Positions 36,303-47,635 of a DNA stretch of 64,000 bases are shown piece by piece. How positions within the stretch are numbered: position 1 is the stretch's first letter; each line of letters opens with the position of its first letter. This DNA is from Mesorhizobium sp. AR02 (GTDB lineage Bacteria > Pseudomonadota > Alphaproteobacteria > Rhizobiales > Rhizobiaceae): assembly GCF_024746835.1 (NCBI RefSeq), contig NZ_CP080531.1:5662001-5726000 (forward strand), written 5' to 3'. The position numbers and the translations under genes are program-made. Under the pieces are notes generated by a model. The model was not told where the DNA came from. It saw nothing but the letters and a program-made list of their open reading frames with translations, and did not search any database.

Positions 36303-36761
36303 ATGGACCGGTTTCTGTCGAACACGGTGAGCAGGATCGATGCGAAGGGGCGGGTGTCCGTTCCGGCGCATTTCCGCGCTGTCGTGCAGAAGCGCGGCTA
36401 TTCGGAACTTTATGCGCTACGTTGCCTGGATCTGCCGGCGATGGATGTCGGCGGGCTCGACCTGCTCGACCGCTACGAGCAGCGCATCGCGCAGGAAGAT
36501 CCGTTCCTGCAGACGGCGGACGATATGTCGTTCTTCTGCCATGGGGACGGAGCGTTCCTGAAACTCGATCAGGATGGCCGCATCACCATGACCGATTTCA
36601 TCCGCGAGCATACCGGCATCTCGGCGGAGGTGGCCTTTGTCGGGCGCGGCAATTTCTTTCAGATCTGGGAGCCGGGACGGCTTGCTGCCTATGGGGCGCA
36701 GGCGCGGGCCAGGCTTTTGCAGCTTCGGCAGGGGACGAAGCCTGGGGAGCGACCGGAATGA
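36303..36761 (+). CDS. mraZ: Transcriptional regulator MraZ
   Basis: A 152-residue MraZ with two AbrB-like swapped-hairpin halves: [25 protein letters not shown] at the N-terminus and [21 protein letters not shown] plus [18 protein letters not shown] in the second half. MraZ is an octameric DNA-binding protein that represses the dcw promoter in enterobacteria. As usual it is the first gene of the cluster. ATG 36303 gives the family N-terminus MDRFLSN; a GTG lies directly before it. It overlaps rsmH by four bases. Confidence 0.95.
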   Translation: MDRFLSNTVSRIDAKGRVSVPAHFRAVVQKRGYSELYALRCLDLPAMDVGGLDLLDRYEQRIAQEDPFLQTADDMSFFCHGDGAFLKLDQDGRITMTDFIREHTGISAEVAFVGRGNFFQIWEPGRLAAYGAQARARLLQLRQGTKPGERPE

Positions 36762-37774
36762 CGGTGGGCCACGGCGATGACATCCACGCCGTTGGCGGAT
36801 CGGTCCGCCACATTCCGGTCCTCCTTAGCGAAGTGCTTGAGGCATTGGCGCCGGCGGAGGGCGACATCATCATCGACGGCACGTTCGGCGCCGGCGGCTA
36901 CACCAGGGCCATCCTGGCGGCCGGGGCTTCCGTTGTGGCTATCGACCGCGATCCCGACGCCATTGCGGCCGGACGCGATCTCGAGACGCAATCGGGTGGC
37001 AGGCTAAAACTGGTGCAGGCGCCATTCTCGACGCTCGACGAGCATGTCGAAAGCGCCGACGGAGTCGTGCTCGACATTGGCGTGTCCTCCATGCAGCTCG
37101 ACCAGGCCGAGCGCGGGTTTTCGTTCCGCAATGACGGGCCGCTCGACATGCGCATGGCACAGGCGGGCCTGAGTGCGGCCGATGTCGTCAACAGCTTCAA
37201 GCCTGGTGACCTTGCCCGTATCTTCGGCTTCCTCGGCGAGGAGCGTCACGCCGGGCGCATCGCCCGCATGATCGAGGCGCGCCGCGAAAAGCGGCCGTTC
37301 GAGCGCACGCTGGAGCTCGCTGACGCCATCGAGACGCATGTCGGCCGCGCACCGAAGGACAAGATCCATCCGGCCACCCGCGTCTTCCAGGCGCTGCGCA
37401 TCTACGTCAATGATGAGCTCGGTGAACTGGCCAAGGCGCTGTTTGCGGCCGAACGCGCGCTGAAGCCGGGCGGGCGGCTCGTGGTGGTGACGTTCCATTC
37501 GCTGGAAGACCGCATCGTCAAGCGTTTCATCGCCGACCGCGCCGACGTCGCCACCGGCTCACGTCACCTGCCTGAGGCGCATGCGCGCACCGCGACCTTC
37601 CGCAAGGCGGGTGGCGGCGTGACGGCGGGCGATGCCGAGGTCGCGGCCAATCCGCGCGCCCGCTCTGCCAGGCTGCGCGCGGCGATCCGCACCGATGCGC
37701 CTGCGCGCGGCGGCGATTTTTCGATTTTCGGCCTTCCAAAGCTTCCCGGCATCAACCTGCCGGGGGAGAGGTAA
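36758..37774 (+). CDS. rsmH: 16S rRNA (cytosine1402-N4)-methyltransferase
   Basis: A 338-residue MraW/RsmH. Family blocks: [27 protein letters not shown] (SAM motif I), [32 protein letters not shown]-like [19 protein letters not shown] and [14 protein letters not shown]. It methylates N4 of C1402 in the ribosomal P site. It starts at ATG 36758 inside the mraZ stop (ATGA). The same frame runs open far upstream through mraZ, but that part is not homologous. Confidence 0.96.
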   Translation: MTVGHGDDIHAVGGSVRHIPVLLSEVLEALAPAEGDIIIDGTFGAGGYTRAILAAGASVVAIDRDPDAIAAGRDLETQSGGRLKLVQAPFSTLDEHVESADGVVLDIGVSSMQLDQAERGFSFRNDGPLDMRMAQAGLSAADVVNSFKPGDLARIFGFLGEERHAGRIARMIEARREKRPFERTLELADAIETHVGRAPKDKIHPATRVFQALRIYVNDELGELAKALFAAERALKPGGRLVVVTFHSLEDRIVKRFIADRADVATGSRHLPEAHARTATFRKAGGGVTAGDAEVAANPRARSARLRAAIRTDAPARGGDFSIFGLPKLPGINLPGER

Positions 37775-37778
37775 GCAC

Positions 37779-38174
37779 GTGTTCCGTACCAGCGACATTG
37801 TCCTGATCGCCGTCATGGTTTCGGCGGCGGCTCTGACCTACAAGACCAAGCGCGAGGCCGAGGACCAGCTGGCGGCGGTGCAGAAGATCCATAACCAGAT
37901 ACGCTATGAGGAGGAGACGATCGACCTGCTCAAGGCCGACTGGAGCCTGCTCACCCAGCCGTCGCGACTGCAGAAGCTCGCCGAACTCTACAAGGCGCAG
38001 CTCGCACTCGAGCCGGTCAGTGCGCGCCAGATCGTCGGCTTGAGCGACCTGCCGGCCAAGGCCCTCGACATTCAGGACATACTGAACGGACGCCAGGGCG
38101 GCATGGCCGACAATTCCGACAAGGCGCCTTCTGGCGACAAGGATCCCGTCGTGACCGGAGGCATCGCCCAATGA
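37779..38174 (+). CDS. ftsL: Cell division protein FtsL
   Basis: A 131-residue bitopic protein starting at GTG 37779 (RBS GGGGGAGAGG). It has one membrane helix (about residues 5-21, DIVLIAVMVSAAALTY), then a periplasmic coiled coil (EDQLAAVQKIHNQIRYEEET) and the family block LLKADWSLLTQPSRLQKLAELY. FtsL joins FtsB and FtsQ and activates FtsWI septal synthesis. Position between rsmH and ftsI is the standard one. It overlaps ftsI by four bases. Confidence 0.93.
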   Translation: MFRTSDIVLIAVMVSAAALTYKTKREAEDQLAAVQKIHNQIRYEEETIDLLKADWSLLTQPSRLQKLAELYKAQLALEPVSARQIVGLSDLPAKALDIQDILNGRQGGMADNSDKAPSGDKDPVVTGGIAQ

Positions 38175-39880
38175 TCGGCAAACTGCTGAAGCGCCGCGCC
38201 AGGACGGCTGAAGACGGTTCTATCGTCGTGGAAGGTGCCCGCAAGGCGACCGGCGGCAAGGGCAAGGCGCGCATCGTGATGACGATGGCGGTGTTCTTCG
38301 GCATCTTCTCGACCATTTCAGGGCGGCTGGTCTATCTCGGCTTCCAGACGCCTGATCTATCGGGCGGCCCGCAGAGCCGGATCACCGCCTCGCGGCCCGA
38401 TATTGTCGACCGCAATGGCGAAGTGCTGGCGACCGACATCAAGACGGCGTCGCTGTTTGCCGAGCCGCGCCGCATCGTCGATGCCGACGAGGCGATCGAG
38501 AAGCTGTCGACCGTGCTGCCCGAGATCGATTACGAGCAGACCTACCACAAGCTCAAGAGCGGCGCCGGCTTCGTCTGGCTGCAGCGGCAGCTGACGCCCA
38601 AGCAGCAGGCCGACATCATGCAGCTCGGCATTCCCGGCTTCGGCTTTCGCACCGAGAAGCGCCGTTTCTATCCGAGCGGAGAAACCTCATCCTACATTGT
38701 CGGCCTGACCAACATCGACAACCAGGGCATCTCCGGCATGGAGAAATACATCGATGAGCAGGGCCTGAGCGACCTGCAGGCGTCGGGCCTGGCGGTGGCC
38801 AAGGATCTCAAGCCGGTGAAGCTTTCGATCGATCTGCGCATCCAGCATGTGGTGCGCGATGAGATCGCCGCCGGCCTGGAGCGCTATCGCGCCCTGGGCG
38901 CCGGCGCCGTCGTGCTCAATGTCAAGACCGGCGAAGTGGTGGCCATGGCCTCGGTGCCGGATTTCGATCCGAACAATCCTTACAATGCGCAGGAAAAGGA
39001 TCGGCTGAACCGGATGTCGGCGGGCCTCTATGAGATGGGCTCGACCTTCAAGAGCTTCACCTCCGCCATGGCGCTCGATTCCGGCAAGGCGACGATGAAT
39101 AGCCGTTTCGACGCTTCGCATCCAATCCGGGTCGGCCATCAGGCCATTCACGATTTCCACGGCAAGAACCGTGTGCTGTCGCTGCCGGAGGTGTTCCTCT
39201 ATTCGTCCAACATCGGGTCGGCCAGGGAGGCCGAACTGGTTGGCATCGAGGGGCACCGGGAATTCCTGCATCGCCTTGGCATCCTGGAAAGGATGCAGAC
39301 CGAACTGCCTGAAGTCGCCCGCCCAACCGAACCCAAGGTCTGGAAACAGGTCAATTCGTTCACCATCGCCTTCGGCCATGGTGTGTCGACGACACCGCTG
39401 CAGGCGGCTGTCGGCTGTGCGGCGCTGATGAATGGCGGCTTCCTGATGAACCCGACCTTCCTGGTGCGTACGCAAGAGGAAGCGATGGCTACCGCCAAGA
39501 AGGTTGTGAGCGAAAAGACGGTCGAGGGCATGCGCTACCTCTATTCGCTCAACGCCGAGAAGGGCTCAGCCAGAAACGCCAGAGTCCCCGGCTACCGCGT
39601 TGGCGGCAAGACCGGAACGGCCGAAAAAGTCATCAACGGCCGCTACTCCAAGGACTTGAATTTCAACACCTTCGTCGCCGCCTTCCCGATGGACGATCCG
39701 CAATACCTGGTGTTTACGATTGCCGACGCTCCGCACCCGGAAAAGCCCGGGATGACAGACGTCGCCGCTAACAATGCGGGGGTCATGGCCGGCAATATCA
39801 TCCGGCGTTCGGCGGCCATGCTTGGCGTGAAGCCAGATTTCAGCCATGAAAATGGTGCAACGCTGGTTTCCTATCAGTGA
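38171..39880 (+). CDS. ftsI: Septal peptidoglycan transpeptidase FtsI (PBP3)
   Basis: A 569-residue class B penicillin-binding protein. It has an N-terminal membrane anchor (about residues 36-55), a dimerisation domain starting at ITASRPDIVDRNGEVLATDI, and the transpeptidase domain with active site STFK in EMGSTFKSFTSAM, SSN in LYSSNIGSAREA and KTG in GGKTGTAEKV. It cross-links septal peptidoglycan and works as a pair with FtsW encoded downstream. Confidence 0.96.
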   Translation: MIGKLLKRRARTAEDGSIVVEGARKATGGKGKARIVMTMAVFFGIFSTISGRLVYLGFQTPDLSGGPQSRITASRPDIVDRNGEVLATDIKTASLFAEPRRIVDADEAIEKLSTVLPEIDYEQTYHKLKSGAGFVWLQRQLTPKQQADIMQLGIPGFGFRTEKRRFYPSGETSSYIVGLTNIDNQGISGMEKYIDEQGLSDLQASGLAVAKDLKPVKLSIDLRIQHVVRDEIAAGLERYRALGAGAVVLNVKTGEVVAMASVPDFDPNNPYNAQEKDRLNRMSAGLYEMGSTFKSFTSAMALDSGKATMNSRFDASHPIRVGHQAIHDFHGKNRVLSLPEVFLYSSNIGSAREAELVGIEGHREFLHRLGILERMQTELPEVARPTEPKVWKQVNSFTIAFGHGVSTTPLQAAVGCAALMNGGFLMNPTFLVRTQEEAMATAKKVVSEKTVEGMRYLYSLNAEKGSARNARVPGYRVGGKTGTAEKVINGRYSKDLNFNTFVAAFPMDDPQYLVFTIADAPHPEKPGMTDVAANNAGVMAGNIIRRSAAMLGVKPDFSHENGATLVSYQ

Positions 39881-39934
39881 TTCTTGGGGCGCGCCGGCAA
39901 CTGCGCGCTATTTTGTTGCGGTGAACGGAACTCG

Positions 39935-41389
39935 ATGAAGCTAAGAGATCTAGCCGGTGTCCTGCCAGTCGAAGGAACAGCTTCCGCCGATCTGGAGGTT
40001 ACCGGGATTTCGTCCGATTCCCGCCAGGTAAAACCGGGCGTCGTCTTTTTTGCGCTCGCCGGCACCAAGGCGGACGGTGCGGCTTACGCTGCCGACGCGG
40101 CCAGGCGTGGCGCGCTGGCGATCGTGACGAGCAAGGGCAGTTCCGTCGCCGGACTGCCGGTTCCGGTACTGGCGGTCGACGATCCGCGTCTGGCGCTGGC
40201 GCTGAGTGCTTTCCGCTATTTCGGCAAGCAGCCTGGGATCATGGTCGCGGTGACCGGCACCAGCGGCAAGACCTCGGTCGCCGCCTTCACCAGGCAGATC
40301 TGGGAGCAGGCGGGCTATGCCGCAGCTTCCATCGGCACCACCGGCGTGGTGGCGCCCGGCCGCAACGACTATGGCTCGCTGACGACGCCCGATCCGGTCG
40401 CCTTGCACCAGTTGCTGAAGGAATTGGCTGATGCCGGCGTCACCCACGCTTCAATGGAAGCGTCCAGTCATGGGCTCGACCAGCGCCGGCTTGACGGCGT
40501 CAAGCTCGCCGCCGGCGGCTTCACCAATCTTGGCCGCGACCATATGGATTATCATCCGACGGTCGAGGATTATCACCGCGCCAAACTGCGCCTGTTCGAC
40601 ACGCTGCTGCCGAAAGGCGCGCCGGCCGTCGTCTTCGCCGACGATCCGTGGTCGGCGCCAACGATCCAGGCGGCGAAGGCCGCCGGGCTCGAGGTGCTGA
40701 CGGTTGGCCGTCATGGCGATTTCCTCACGCTGAAGCGGGTCGAGCACGAGCGCCATCGCCAGCGCGCTGAGGTCGAGGCCGAGGGCGTGCTTTACGAAAT
40801 CGACCTGCCGCTGGCCGGCGATTTCCAGATTTCGAATGCGTTGGTTTCGGCGGGCCTTGCCATTTCCACGGGAACACCCATCGCCAAGGCATTGATGTCC
40901 TTGGAGAAACTGAAGGGCGCGCCGGGCCGGCTCGACCTCGTCGGCACCACCGCCAGCGGTGCGCCGGTCTATGTCGACTATGCTCACAAGCCCGATGCGC
41001 TGGAGAACGTTCTGGCCTCGGTGAGGCCGTTTACCACCGGCCGCGTGATGGTCGTGTTCGGCTGCGGCGGCGACCGCGATCGGGGAAAAAGACCGATCAT
41101 GGGCGAGATCGCAACCCGGCTTGCCGATGTCGTCATCGTCACCGACGACAATCCGCGTTCTGAAGTGCCCGAGACCATCCGCGCCGCCATTATGGCCGCC
41201 GCACCCGGCGCCATCGAGATCGGCGACCGGCGCACGGCGATCCATGAGGCTGTCGGCATGCTTCATGCCGGCGACACGCTGATCGTGGCCGGCAAGGGCC
41301 ATGAGGAAGGCCAGACGATCGGCTCCGAGACCCTGCATTTTTCCGATCACGAGGAAGTCCGCGCCGCGTTGCGGGAGCGTGCCGCATGA
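39935..41389 (+). CDS. murE: UDP-MurNAc-L-Ala-D-Glu:meso-diaminopimelate ligase
   Basis: A 484-residue Mur ligase from ATG 39935. ATP loop [31 protein letters not shown] at the UDP-binding domain, [18 protein letters not shown], carbamylated-Lys region, and [14 protein letters not shown]. The DNPR motif in [12 protein letters not shown] indicates use of meso-diaminopimelate rather than lysine. It acts in the cytosol. A 54-base gap, the largest inside this part of the operon, separates it from ftsI; it overlaps murF by four bases. Confidence 0.97.
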   Translation: MKLRDLAGVLPVEGTASADLEVTGISSDSRQVKPGVVFFALAGTKADGAAYAADAARRGALAIVTSKGSSVAGLPVPVLAVDDPRLALALSAFRYFGKQPGIMVAVTGTSGKTSVAAFTRQIWEQAGYAAASIGTTGVVAPGRNDYGSLTTPDPVALHQLLKELADAGVTHASMEASSHGLDQRRLDGVKLAAGGFTNLGRDHMDYHPTVEDYHRAKLRLFDTLLPKGAPAVVFADDPWSAPTIQAAKAAGLEVLTVGRHGDFLTLKRVEHERHRQRAEVEAEGVLYEIDLPLAGDFQISNALVSAGLAISTGTPIAKALMSLEKLKGAPGRLDLVGTTASGAPVYVDYAHKPDALENVLASVRPFTTGRVMVVFGCGGDRDRGKRPIMGEIATRLADVVIVTDDNPRSEVPETIRAAIMAAAPGAIEIGDRRTAIHEAVGMLHAGDTLIVAGKGHEEGQTIGSETLHFSDHEEVRAALRERAA

Positions 41390-42843
41390 GTTTGCTGTGG
41401 ACCTCCGAGGCGTTGGTTGCCGCCATGGATGGGCGCCCGCTCGGTCCCATGCCCGACGGCATATCTGGCATTTCGATCGACAGCCGCAGCCTGCAGCCAG
41501 GTGACGCCTTCTTCGCCATCAAGGGCGAGGCGATGGACGGCCATGACTTCGCCACCGCGGCCATCAAGGCCGGTGCCGGGGTGCTGGTGGTGGCGGAAGG
41601 CAAGCTGCCGTCGCTTGGCCGGCTGACGGCGCCGATCATCGTCGTCGAGGATGTGCTGGCCGCACTGGAAAAGCTCGGCGTCGCGGCACGTGCCCGTTCG
41701 CAGGCCAAGATCATCGCGGTCACCGGTTCGGCCGGCAAGACCACCACCAAGGAAGCGCTGCGCCACGTGCTGTCGGCGGTCGGCAAGGTGCATGCCTCGG
41801 CGCAGTCCTTCAACAACCATTGGGGCGTGCCGCTGACGCTGGCGCGCATGTCGGCTGATTGCGACTATGCCGTGTTCGAGATCGGCATGAACCATCCCGA
41901 CGAGATTCGGCCGCTGGTGAAGATGGTGCGGCCGCATGTCGCCATCGTCACCATGATCGCGGCAGCGCATCTCGGTTTCTTCCGCAATCTGGACGAGATC
42001 GCCAAGGCCAAGGCCGAGATTTTCGAAGGGTTGGAGCCCGAAGGCGCTGCCGTCCTCAACCGCGATGATGCGCGCTTCAAGCTTCTCGACAAGATGGCGC
42101 ATGCCGCCGGTGTCGAGCATGTCTATGGCTTCGGCGAGAATGCCCGCTCGACCTTCAAGCTCACCAAATGCGAATTGCATGCCGACCATTCAGACATTGC
42201 CGCCAGGATAGGCGGCCACGACATGATCGCTCGTATCGGTGCGCCCGGCCGGCATATGGTGCAGAACGTGCTGGCGGTGCTGGGCGCGGCGCAACTGGTT
42301 GGCGCCGATCTCGACAAGGTGGCACTCGCGCTCGTCGATCTCTCGGCCGAGCGCGGCCGTGGCAAACGCCATGTGCTGCGGCACCCCGGTGGCTCGACTT
42401 CGAGCCACCCCGGCGGTCCGATCACGCTGATCGACGAAAGCTACAACGCCAATCCGGCCTCGATGGCCGCCGCCATGGCGCTGCTCAACGCGACGCCGGT
42501 GACGGGCGAGGGCCGCCGCATCGCCGTGCTTGGCGATATGCTGGAACTCGGCGAGCATTCGGTGAAGCTGCATGCCGCCCTTGCCGATCTCATCGTCGGC
42601 ACCGGCACGCAGACCGTCTTTCTCGGCGGCCCCGAAATGCGGGCACTGGCCGAAGCGCTGCCGGACGATATCAAGACGGAATACCGCGCCGGCGTCGAGG
42701 AATTGAAGCCGGTGCTGCTTGCCGCGCTGAAGCCGGGCGACGTGGTGATGATCAAATCGTCGAAGGGCATCGGTTTTGCAAAACTGGTCGATGCGCTGCT
42801 GGGCAAGTTCCCGGCTCAATCAACAGCCAACAGTCAGTCGTAG
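41386..42843 (+). CDS. murF: UDP-MurNAc-tripeptide:D-Ala-D-Ala ligase MurF
   Basis: A 485-residue Mur ligase with P-loop [32 protein letters not shown] in domain 1 and [15 protein letters not shown] in the central domain. It adds D-Ala-D-Ala to complete the pentapeptide. Just before the DESYNANP block the protein carries a repeat [12 protein letters not shown], encoded by a hairpin-forming 24-bp in-frame duplication (42382-42413); this looks like a recent insertion between domains. It overlaps murE by four bases. Confidence 0.96.
   Translation: MSLLWTSEALVAAMDGRPLGPMPDGISGISIDSRSLQPGDAFFAIKGEAMDGHDFATAAIKAGAGVLVVAEGKLPSLGRLTAPIIVVEDVLAALEKLGVAARARSQAKIIAVTGSAGKTTTKEALRHVLSAVGKVHASAQSFNNHWGVPLTLARMSADCDYAVFEIGMNHPDEIRPLVKMVRPHVAIVTMIAAAHLGFFRNLDEIAKAKAEIFEGLEPEGAAVLNRDDARFKLLDKMAHAAGVEHVYGFGENARSTFKLTKCELHADHSDIAARIGGHDMIARIGAPGRHMVQNVLAVLGAAQLVGADLDKVALALVDLSAERGRGKRHVLRHPGGSTSSHPGGPITLIDESYNANPASMAAAMALLNATPVTGEGRRIAVLGDMLELGEHSVKLHAALADLIVGTGTQTVFLGGPEMRALAEALPDDIKTEYRAGVEELKPVLLAALKPGDVVMIKSSKGIGFAKLVDALLGKFPAQSTANSQS
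42382..42413 (+). repeat. In-frame palindromic insertion inside murF
   Basis: Direct repeats CACCCCGG at 42382-42389 and 42406-42413 (24 bp apart) flank a perfect stem-loop GGTGGCTCG-ACTT-CGAGCCACC (42388-42409). The unit adds eight residues without shifting the frame. Confidence 0.6.
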
Positions 42844-42862
42844 GGTCGGGGGACGAAAGCGC

Positions 42863-43945
42863 ATGTTTACACTGCTGGTCGATTTCGCGGACAAGATCTC
42901 GGTCTTCAATGTCTTCCGCTACATCACGTTCCGCACCGGCGGGGCGTTGATCACCTCGGCGCTGATCGTCTTCATCTTCGGGCCGACCATCATCAATTCG
43001 CTGAGGCTCAGGCAAGGCAAGGGCCAGCCGATCCGCGCCGACGGGCCGCAGACGCATTTCAAGAAGGCCGGCACGCCGACCATGGGCGGGCTGATGATCC
43101 TGTCGGGCATCATCGGCTCGTCGCTTTTGTGGGCGAACCTGTCGAGCATCTATGTCTGGGTGGTGCTTCTGGTGACGCTGGGCTTCGGCTCGATCGGCTT
43201 TTACGACGACTATCTGAAGGTGACCAAGCAGTCGCATCTCGGCTTCTCCGGCAAGGCGCGGCTGGCGCTTGAATTCGTCATTGCCGGCATCGCCGCCTGG
43301 GTGATCATGCATAACGGCCAGGCGCCGTTCTCGTCGTCGCTGACATTCCCCTTCGCCAAGGAATTCATCGTCAATCTCGGCTGGTTCTTCATTCCGTTCT
43401 CCTGTTTCGTCATCGTCGGCGCCGGCAATGCGGTGAACCTGACCGACGGCCTCGACGGGCTGGCGATCGTGCCGATCATGATCGCAGCGGCCTCCTTCGG
43501 CGTCATCGCCTATCTCTCGGGCAATGCGGTGTTCGCCGAATATCTGCAGATCCATTTCGTCCCCGGTACCGGTGAACTGGCTGTCGTGCTCGGCTCCGTC
43601 ATCGGCGCCGGCCTCGGTTTCCTCTGGTTCAATGCACCGCCGGCGGCGATCTTCATGGGCGACACCGGTTCGCTGGCCATGGGCGGCCTGATCGGCACGG
43701 TCGCGGTCGCCACCAAGCACGAGATCGTGCTGGTCATCGTCGGTGGCCTGTTCGTGGTCGAGATCCTCTCGGTCATCATCCAGGTCGGCTACTTCAAGAT
43801 GACCGGCAAGCGCGTGTTCCTGATGGCGCCGATCCACCATCATTTCGAAAAGCTCGGCTGGACCGAGAGCCAGGTGGTGATCCGCTTCTGGATCATCGCC
43901 GTCATCCTGGCGCTGGTCGGCCTGTCCACCCTGAAGCTCAGATAG
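42863..43945 (+). CDS. mraY: Phospho-N-acetylmuramoyl-pentapeptide transferase
   Basis: A 360-residue polytopic enzyme with about ten membrane helices. Family signatures: [32 protein letters not shown] (Asp-Asp), [27 protein letters not shown] and the [12 protein letters not shown] histidine cluster. It transfers phospho-MurNAc-pentapeptide to undecaprenyl phosphate, giving lipid I. Start ATG 42863 lies 20 bases past the murF stop. Confidence 0.97.
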   Translation: MFTLLVDFADKISVFNVFRYITFRTGGALITSALIVFIFGPTIINSLRLRQGKGQPIRADGPQTHFKKAGTPTMGGLMILSGIIGSSLLWANLSSIYVWVVLLVTLGFGSIGFYDDYLKVTKQSHLGFSGKARLALEFVIAGIAAWVIMHNGQAPFSSSLTFPFAKEFIVNLGWFFIPFSCFVIVGAGNAVNLTDGLDGLAIVPIMIAAASFGVIAYLSGNAVFAEYLQIHFVPGTGELAVVLGSVIGAGLGFLWFNAPPAAIFMGDTGSLAMGGLIGTVAVATKHEIVLVIVGGLFVVEILSVIIQVGYFKMTGKRVFLMAPIHHHFEKLGWTESQVVIRFWIIAVILALVGLSTLKLR

Positions 43946-43954
43946 GAGACCTCC

Positions 43955-45355
43955 TTGATCCCCGCCGCATCCTTCGCAGGCAAGCACGTTTTGCTCTTCG
44001 GGCTCGGTGGCTCGGGGATCGCGACCGCGCGGGCATTGATCGAGGGTGGGGCCGATGTGTTGGCCTGGGACGACAATCCCGACAGCGTCGCCAAGGCGGC
44101 CGCCACCGGTATCGCCACAGCCGATCTGCGCGGCGCCGACTGGGCGAAGTTTTCGGCCTTCGTGCTGTCGCCGGGCGTGCCGCTGACGCATCCCAAGCCG
44201 CACTGGACGGTGGAACTGGCGAAGGGCGCCGGTGTCGAGGTGATCGGCGACATCGAACTGTTCTGCCGTGAGCGGATTTTGCAGGCGCCGACGGCGCCTT
44301 TCATCGCCATCACCGGCACCAACGGCAAGTCGACGACCACGGCGCTGACGGCGCATATCCTCAAATCGGCACGCCGCGACACCCAGATGGGCGGCAATAT
44401 CGGCCGCGCGGTGATGACGCTCGATCCGCCGAAGCCTGACCGCCACTATGTCGTCGAATGCTCGTCCTACCAGATCGACCTTGCGCCCTCGATCAACCCG
44501 ACGGCCGGCATCCTGCTCAACCTGACGCCGGACCATCTCGACCGCCACGGCACCATGCAGCACTACGCCTCGATCAAGGAGCGGCTGGTAGCGGGCAGCG
44601 AGACGGCGATCATCGGCATTGACGATTCCTGGTGCGCGCAGATCGCCGAGCGGCTGGAGCGGGCAGGGCGGCAGGTCATCCGCATTTCCAAGCGGCTGCC
44701 GCTGACCGACGGCTATTTCGCCGACGGCACCAATCTGATGGAAGCCGTGCACGGCCGCTACAGCAAGGTCGCCTTCCTCGAAGGCATCGGTTCGCTGCGT
44801 GGCCAGCACAATGCGCAGAACGCGCTTGCCGCGGTCGCTGCTTGCCTGAGGGTCGGGCTCGACCTCGGCGAAATCCAGTCCGGGCTCGAAAGCTTCCCGG
44901 GTCTCGCGCACCGCATGGAGCAGGTTGGCCGCAAGGACCATGTGCTGTTCGTCAACGATTCCAAGGCGACCAATGCCGATGCGGCAGCACCCGCCCTGTC
45001 GAGCTTTCCGCGCATCTACTGGATCGCCGGCGGCCTGCCCAAGGAGGGCGGTATCGAGCCGCTGCGCGGCTTCTTCCCGCGCATCGCCAAGGCTTATCTG
45101 ATCGGCGAGGCGGCGCCTGCCTTTTCGGCGACGCTGGGCGAGGCGGTGCCCTACGAGATATCTGGCACGCTGGCCGCGGCGGTCGAACACGCCGCGCATG
45201 ATGCGGCCAAGGACGACAGCGGTGAGGTGGTGGTGCTGCTGTCGCCGGCCTGCGCCAGTTTCGACCAGTTCAAGAATTTCGAAGTTCGCGGCGAAGCCTT
45301 CAGGCAAGCTGCGAGCGCTATAGATGGCGTCAAACCCATCGGAGGGGCACGATAA
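43955..45355 (+). CDS. murD: UDP-MurNAc-L-Ala:D-glutamate ligase
   Basis: A 466-residue Mur ligase starting at TTG 43955 (RBS AGGAGACC three bases away), giving [20 protein letters not shown]. The N-terminal [17 protein letters not shown] binds UDP; the P-loop is [14 protein letters not shown]; then [20 protein letters not shown] and [13 protein letters not shown]. The C-terminal [12 protein letters not shown] is typical. No in-frame ATG fits the N-terminus. The TAATG junction with ftsW overlaps by one base. Confidence 0.96.
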   Translation: MIPAASFAGKHVLLFGLGGSGIATARALIEGGADVLAWDDNPDSVAKAAATGIATADLRGADWAKFSAFVLSPGVPLTHPKPHWTVELAKGAGVEVIGDIELFCRERILQAPTAPFIAITGTNGKSTTTALTAHILKSARRDTQMGGNIGRAVMTLDPPKPDRHYVVECSSYQIDLAPSINPTAGILLNLTPDHLDRHGTMQHYASIKERLVAGSETAIIGIDDSWCAQIAERLERAGRQVIRISKRLPLTDGYFADGTNLMEAVHGRYSKVAFLEGIGSLRGQHNAQNALAAVAACLRVGLDLGEIQSGLESFPGLAHRMEQVGRKDHVLFVNDSKATNADAAAPALSSFPRIYWIAGGLPKEGGIEPLRGFFPRIAKAYLIGEAAPAFSATLGEAVPYEISGTLAAAVEHAAHDAAKDDSGEVVVLLSPACASFDQFKNFEVRGEAFRQAASAIDGVKPIGGAR

Positions 45356-46506
45356 TGCAGAGCCGTCTCGACAAAAGTCCTGTCGCAACCTGGTGGTGGA
45401 CGATCGATCGCTGGTTCCTGGCGGCGTTCCTGTCGCTGATGGGCCTCGGCATCGTCTTGTCCTTCGCCGCCAGTCCCGCGGTCGCCGAACGCATCGGCCT
45501 TGACAGTTTCCACTTCGCCACCAGGCAGATCATCTTCACCGTGCCTGCGCTCGGCGTGATGCTGGCCGTGTCCTTCCTCGATTCCAGGCAGATCCGGCGC
45601 ATGTCTCTGATCATGCTGTGCCTGATGCTGGTGCTGATGGTGGCGGTGCTCTATGTCGGCGTCGAGGTGAAGGGTGCGCGGCGCTGGGTCTCGCTCGCCG
45701 GCCTGTCGATCCAGCCGTCGGAATTCCTGAAGCCGGCCTTCGTCATCATGTGCGCCTGGCTGTTCGCGGAACACAAGCGCCAGCCCGATATTCCCGGCAA
45801 CTTGTTCGCCATGCTGCTCCTGGTGCTGGTCGTGTCGCTGCTGGTGGCGCAGCCGGACCTCGGCCAGACCATGCTGACGACCGGCACCTGGGGCATCATG
45901 TTCTTCATGGCCGGGCTGCCGTGGCTGTGGATCATCGTGCTGGGTGCGGCCGGCGTCGGCGGCGTCTTCGCCGCCTATACGGTGTTTCCGCACGTTGCGC
46001 TCCGCATCGACAAGTTCCTCACCGGTGAGGGCGACACGTTCCAGGTCGACATGGGACGCGACGCGCTGATCAATGGCGGCTGGTTCGGCGTCGGGCCGGG
46101 CGAGGGCACGGTCAAGCGGGTCATCCCCGACAGCCATGCCGATTTCGTCTTTTCGGTCGCGGGCGAGGAGTTCGGGCTGATCATGTGCTTCTTTATCATG
46201 TCGATCTTCGCCTTCATCGTGCTGCGCGGCCTCAACACGGCGCTCAAGGAACATGACGATTTCACCCGTTATGCGGTCGGCGGCCTCGTCACCGTGTTCG
46301 GCCTGCAGGCCGTCATCAACATGTGCGTCAACCTGCAACTGGTGCCGGCCAAGGGCATGACGCTGCCCTTCATCTCCTATGGCGGTTCCTCGCAGATCGC
46401 CATCGCGATCTCGATGGGCATGGTGCTGGCGCTGACGCGCAAGCGGCCGGAAAAGCGCAAGCAGATGGGCTTTACGCTGCCGCAGCGCGCCATGCCGGCG
46501 GAGTGA
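45355..46506 (+). CDS. ftsW: Septal SEDS glycosyltransferase FtsW
   Basis: A 383-residue SEDS protein with about ten membrane helices. Blocks: [25 protein letters not shown] with the SEDS core motif, [14 protein letters not shown] with the catalytic-region Asp, and [19 protein letters not shown] near the C-terminus. It polymerises lipid II at the septum with FtsI. It sits between murD and murG, the canonical order. Confidence 0.96.
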   Translation: MQSRLDKSPVATWWWTIDRWFLAAFLSLMGLGIVLSFAASPAVAERIGLDSFHFATRQIIFTVPALGVMLAVSFLDSRQIRRMSLIMLCLMLVLMVAVLYVGVEVKGARRWVSLAGLSIQPSEFLKPAFVIMCAWLFAEHKRQPDIPGNLFAMLLLVLVVSLLVAQPDLGQTMLTTGTWGIMFFMAGLPWLWIIVLGAAGVGGVFAAYTVFPHVALRIDKFLTGEGDTFQVDMGRDALINGGWFGVGPGEGTVKRVIPDSHADFVFSVAGEEFGLIMCFFIMSIFAFIVLRGLNTALKEHDDFTRYAVGGLVTVFGLQAVINMCVNLQLVPAKGMTLPFISYGGSSQIAIAISMGMVLALTRKRPEKRKQMGFTLPQRAMPAE

Positions 46507-46507
46507 C

Positions 46508-47635
46508 ATGGCGAGGGGTGTCATCCTTCTCGCGGCGGGCGGAACCGGCGGACATCTGTTCCCGGCCGAAGCGCTGGCGCATGAGCTGAACGGGCGCGGC
46601 TGGTCGGTGCATCTGGCCACCGACGACCGCGCCGAGCGGTTTGCCGGTCACTTCCCGGCTGCCGCCATCCATCCGATCCAGTCGGCGACGATGGGTTCGA
46701 AAAATCCCATCGCCGTGCTCGGCGCCTTCTGGAAAATCTGGCGCGGCGTGCGGCAGGCCTCCGCCATCATCGGCAGGATCAAGCCGGATGCCGTCGTCGG
46801 CTTTGGCGGCTATCCGACCCTGCCGCCGCTCTACGCGGCGACGCGGCGCAAGGTGCCGACGCTGATCCATGAGCAGAACGCGGTGATGGGGCGCGCCAAC
46901 CGGGCACTGGCCGGCCGTGTGGATGCCATCGCCGGCGGCTTCCTGCCGCAGGATACGAGTGCCACTGGCGCCAAGACGGTGACGACAGGCAATCCGGTCA
47001 GGCCGGCGGTGCTGGAGGCGGCCAAGACGCCTTACGCGGCGTCGACCGGCGAGGAGCCTTTCCGCCTGCTGGTGTTTGGCGGCAGCCAGGGCGCCCAGTT
47101 CTTTTCCGATGCCATGCCGGGAGCCATCGCGCTGCTTTCGGATGCACAGCGCAAGCGGCTTGCGATTACCCAGCAGGCCCGCGCGGACGACGTAGCGCGG
47201 GTGAAGGCGGCCTATGCGGCCCTTGGCGTCGCCTTCGAGGTCTCGCCCTTCTTCACCGACATGGCGGCGCGCATGGCCGCGGCGCATCTGGTGATCTCTC
47301 GTTCGGGCGCCTCGACCGTCTCGGAGATCGCCGTCATCGGCCGGCCGGCGTTGCTGGTGCCCTATCCTTATGCGCTTGACCACGACCAGGCGGCGAATGC
47401 GGCCGCCCTTGCCGCTGCCGGCGGCGGCGAGGTACACCCGCAATCGACGCTGTCGCCCGAGAGCATCGCAGCCCTCATTGGCGGGCTGATGGACAATCCC
47501 GAGCGGCTGGCGGCGATGGCGGCGGGCGCGAAATCGGCCGGCAGGCCGGACGCGGCACGGTTGCTCGCCGATCTCACAGAGGCTATTGCGTCCAGAAAAA
47601 CCGTTTCGGATTTCAGGAAGGGGACGCAAGCATGA
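46508..47635 (+). CDS. murG: UDP-GlcNAc:undecaprenyl-PP-MurNAc-pentapeptide GlcNAc transferase
   Basis: A 375-residue GT28 enzyme with the N-terminal glycine motif [18 protein letters not shown], the second motif [46 protein letters not shown] and the donor-site block [31 protein letters not shown]. It converts lipid I to lipid II on the inner face of the membrane. One base separates it from the ftsW stop, and it overlaps murC by four bases. Confidence 0.97.
   Translation: MARGVILLAAGGTGGHLFPAEALAHELNGRGWSVHLATDDRAERFAGHFPAAAIHPIQSATMGSKNPIAVLGAFWKIWRGVRQASAIIGRIKPDAVVGFGGYPTLPPLYAATRRKVPTLIHEQNAVMGRANRALAGRVDAIAGGFLPQDTSATGAKTVTTGNPVRPAVLEAAKTPYAASTGEEPFRLLVFGGSQGAQFFSDAMPGAIALLSDAQRKRLAITQQARADDVARVKAAYAALGVAFEVSPFFTDMAARMAAAHLVISRSGASTVSEIAVIGRPALLVPYPYALDHDQAANAAALAAAGGGEVHPQSTLSPESIAALIGGLMDNPERLAAMAAGAKSAGRPDAARLLADLTEAIASRKTVSDFRKGTQA

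Noticed and set aside
36107..36757. N-terminal extension of the rsmH frame through mraZ
   Set aside because: RsmH homology begins at ATG 36758, and the upstream part lies out of frame over mraZ.
42752..45388. An 878-codon open frame on the minus strand opposite mraY and murD
   Set aside because: It is a shadow of two certain genes, with runs of Asp, Glu, His and Gln and no recognisable fold.
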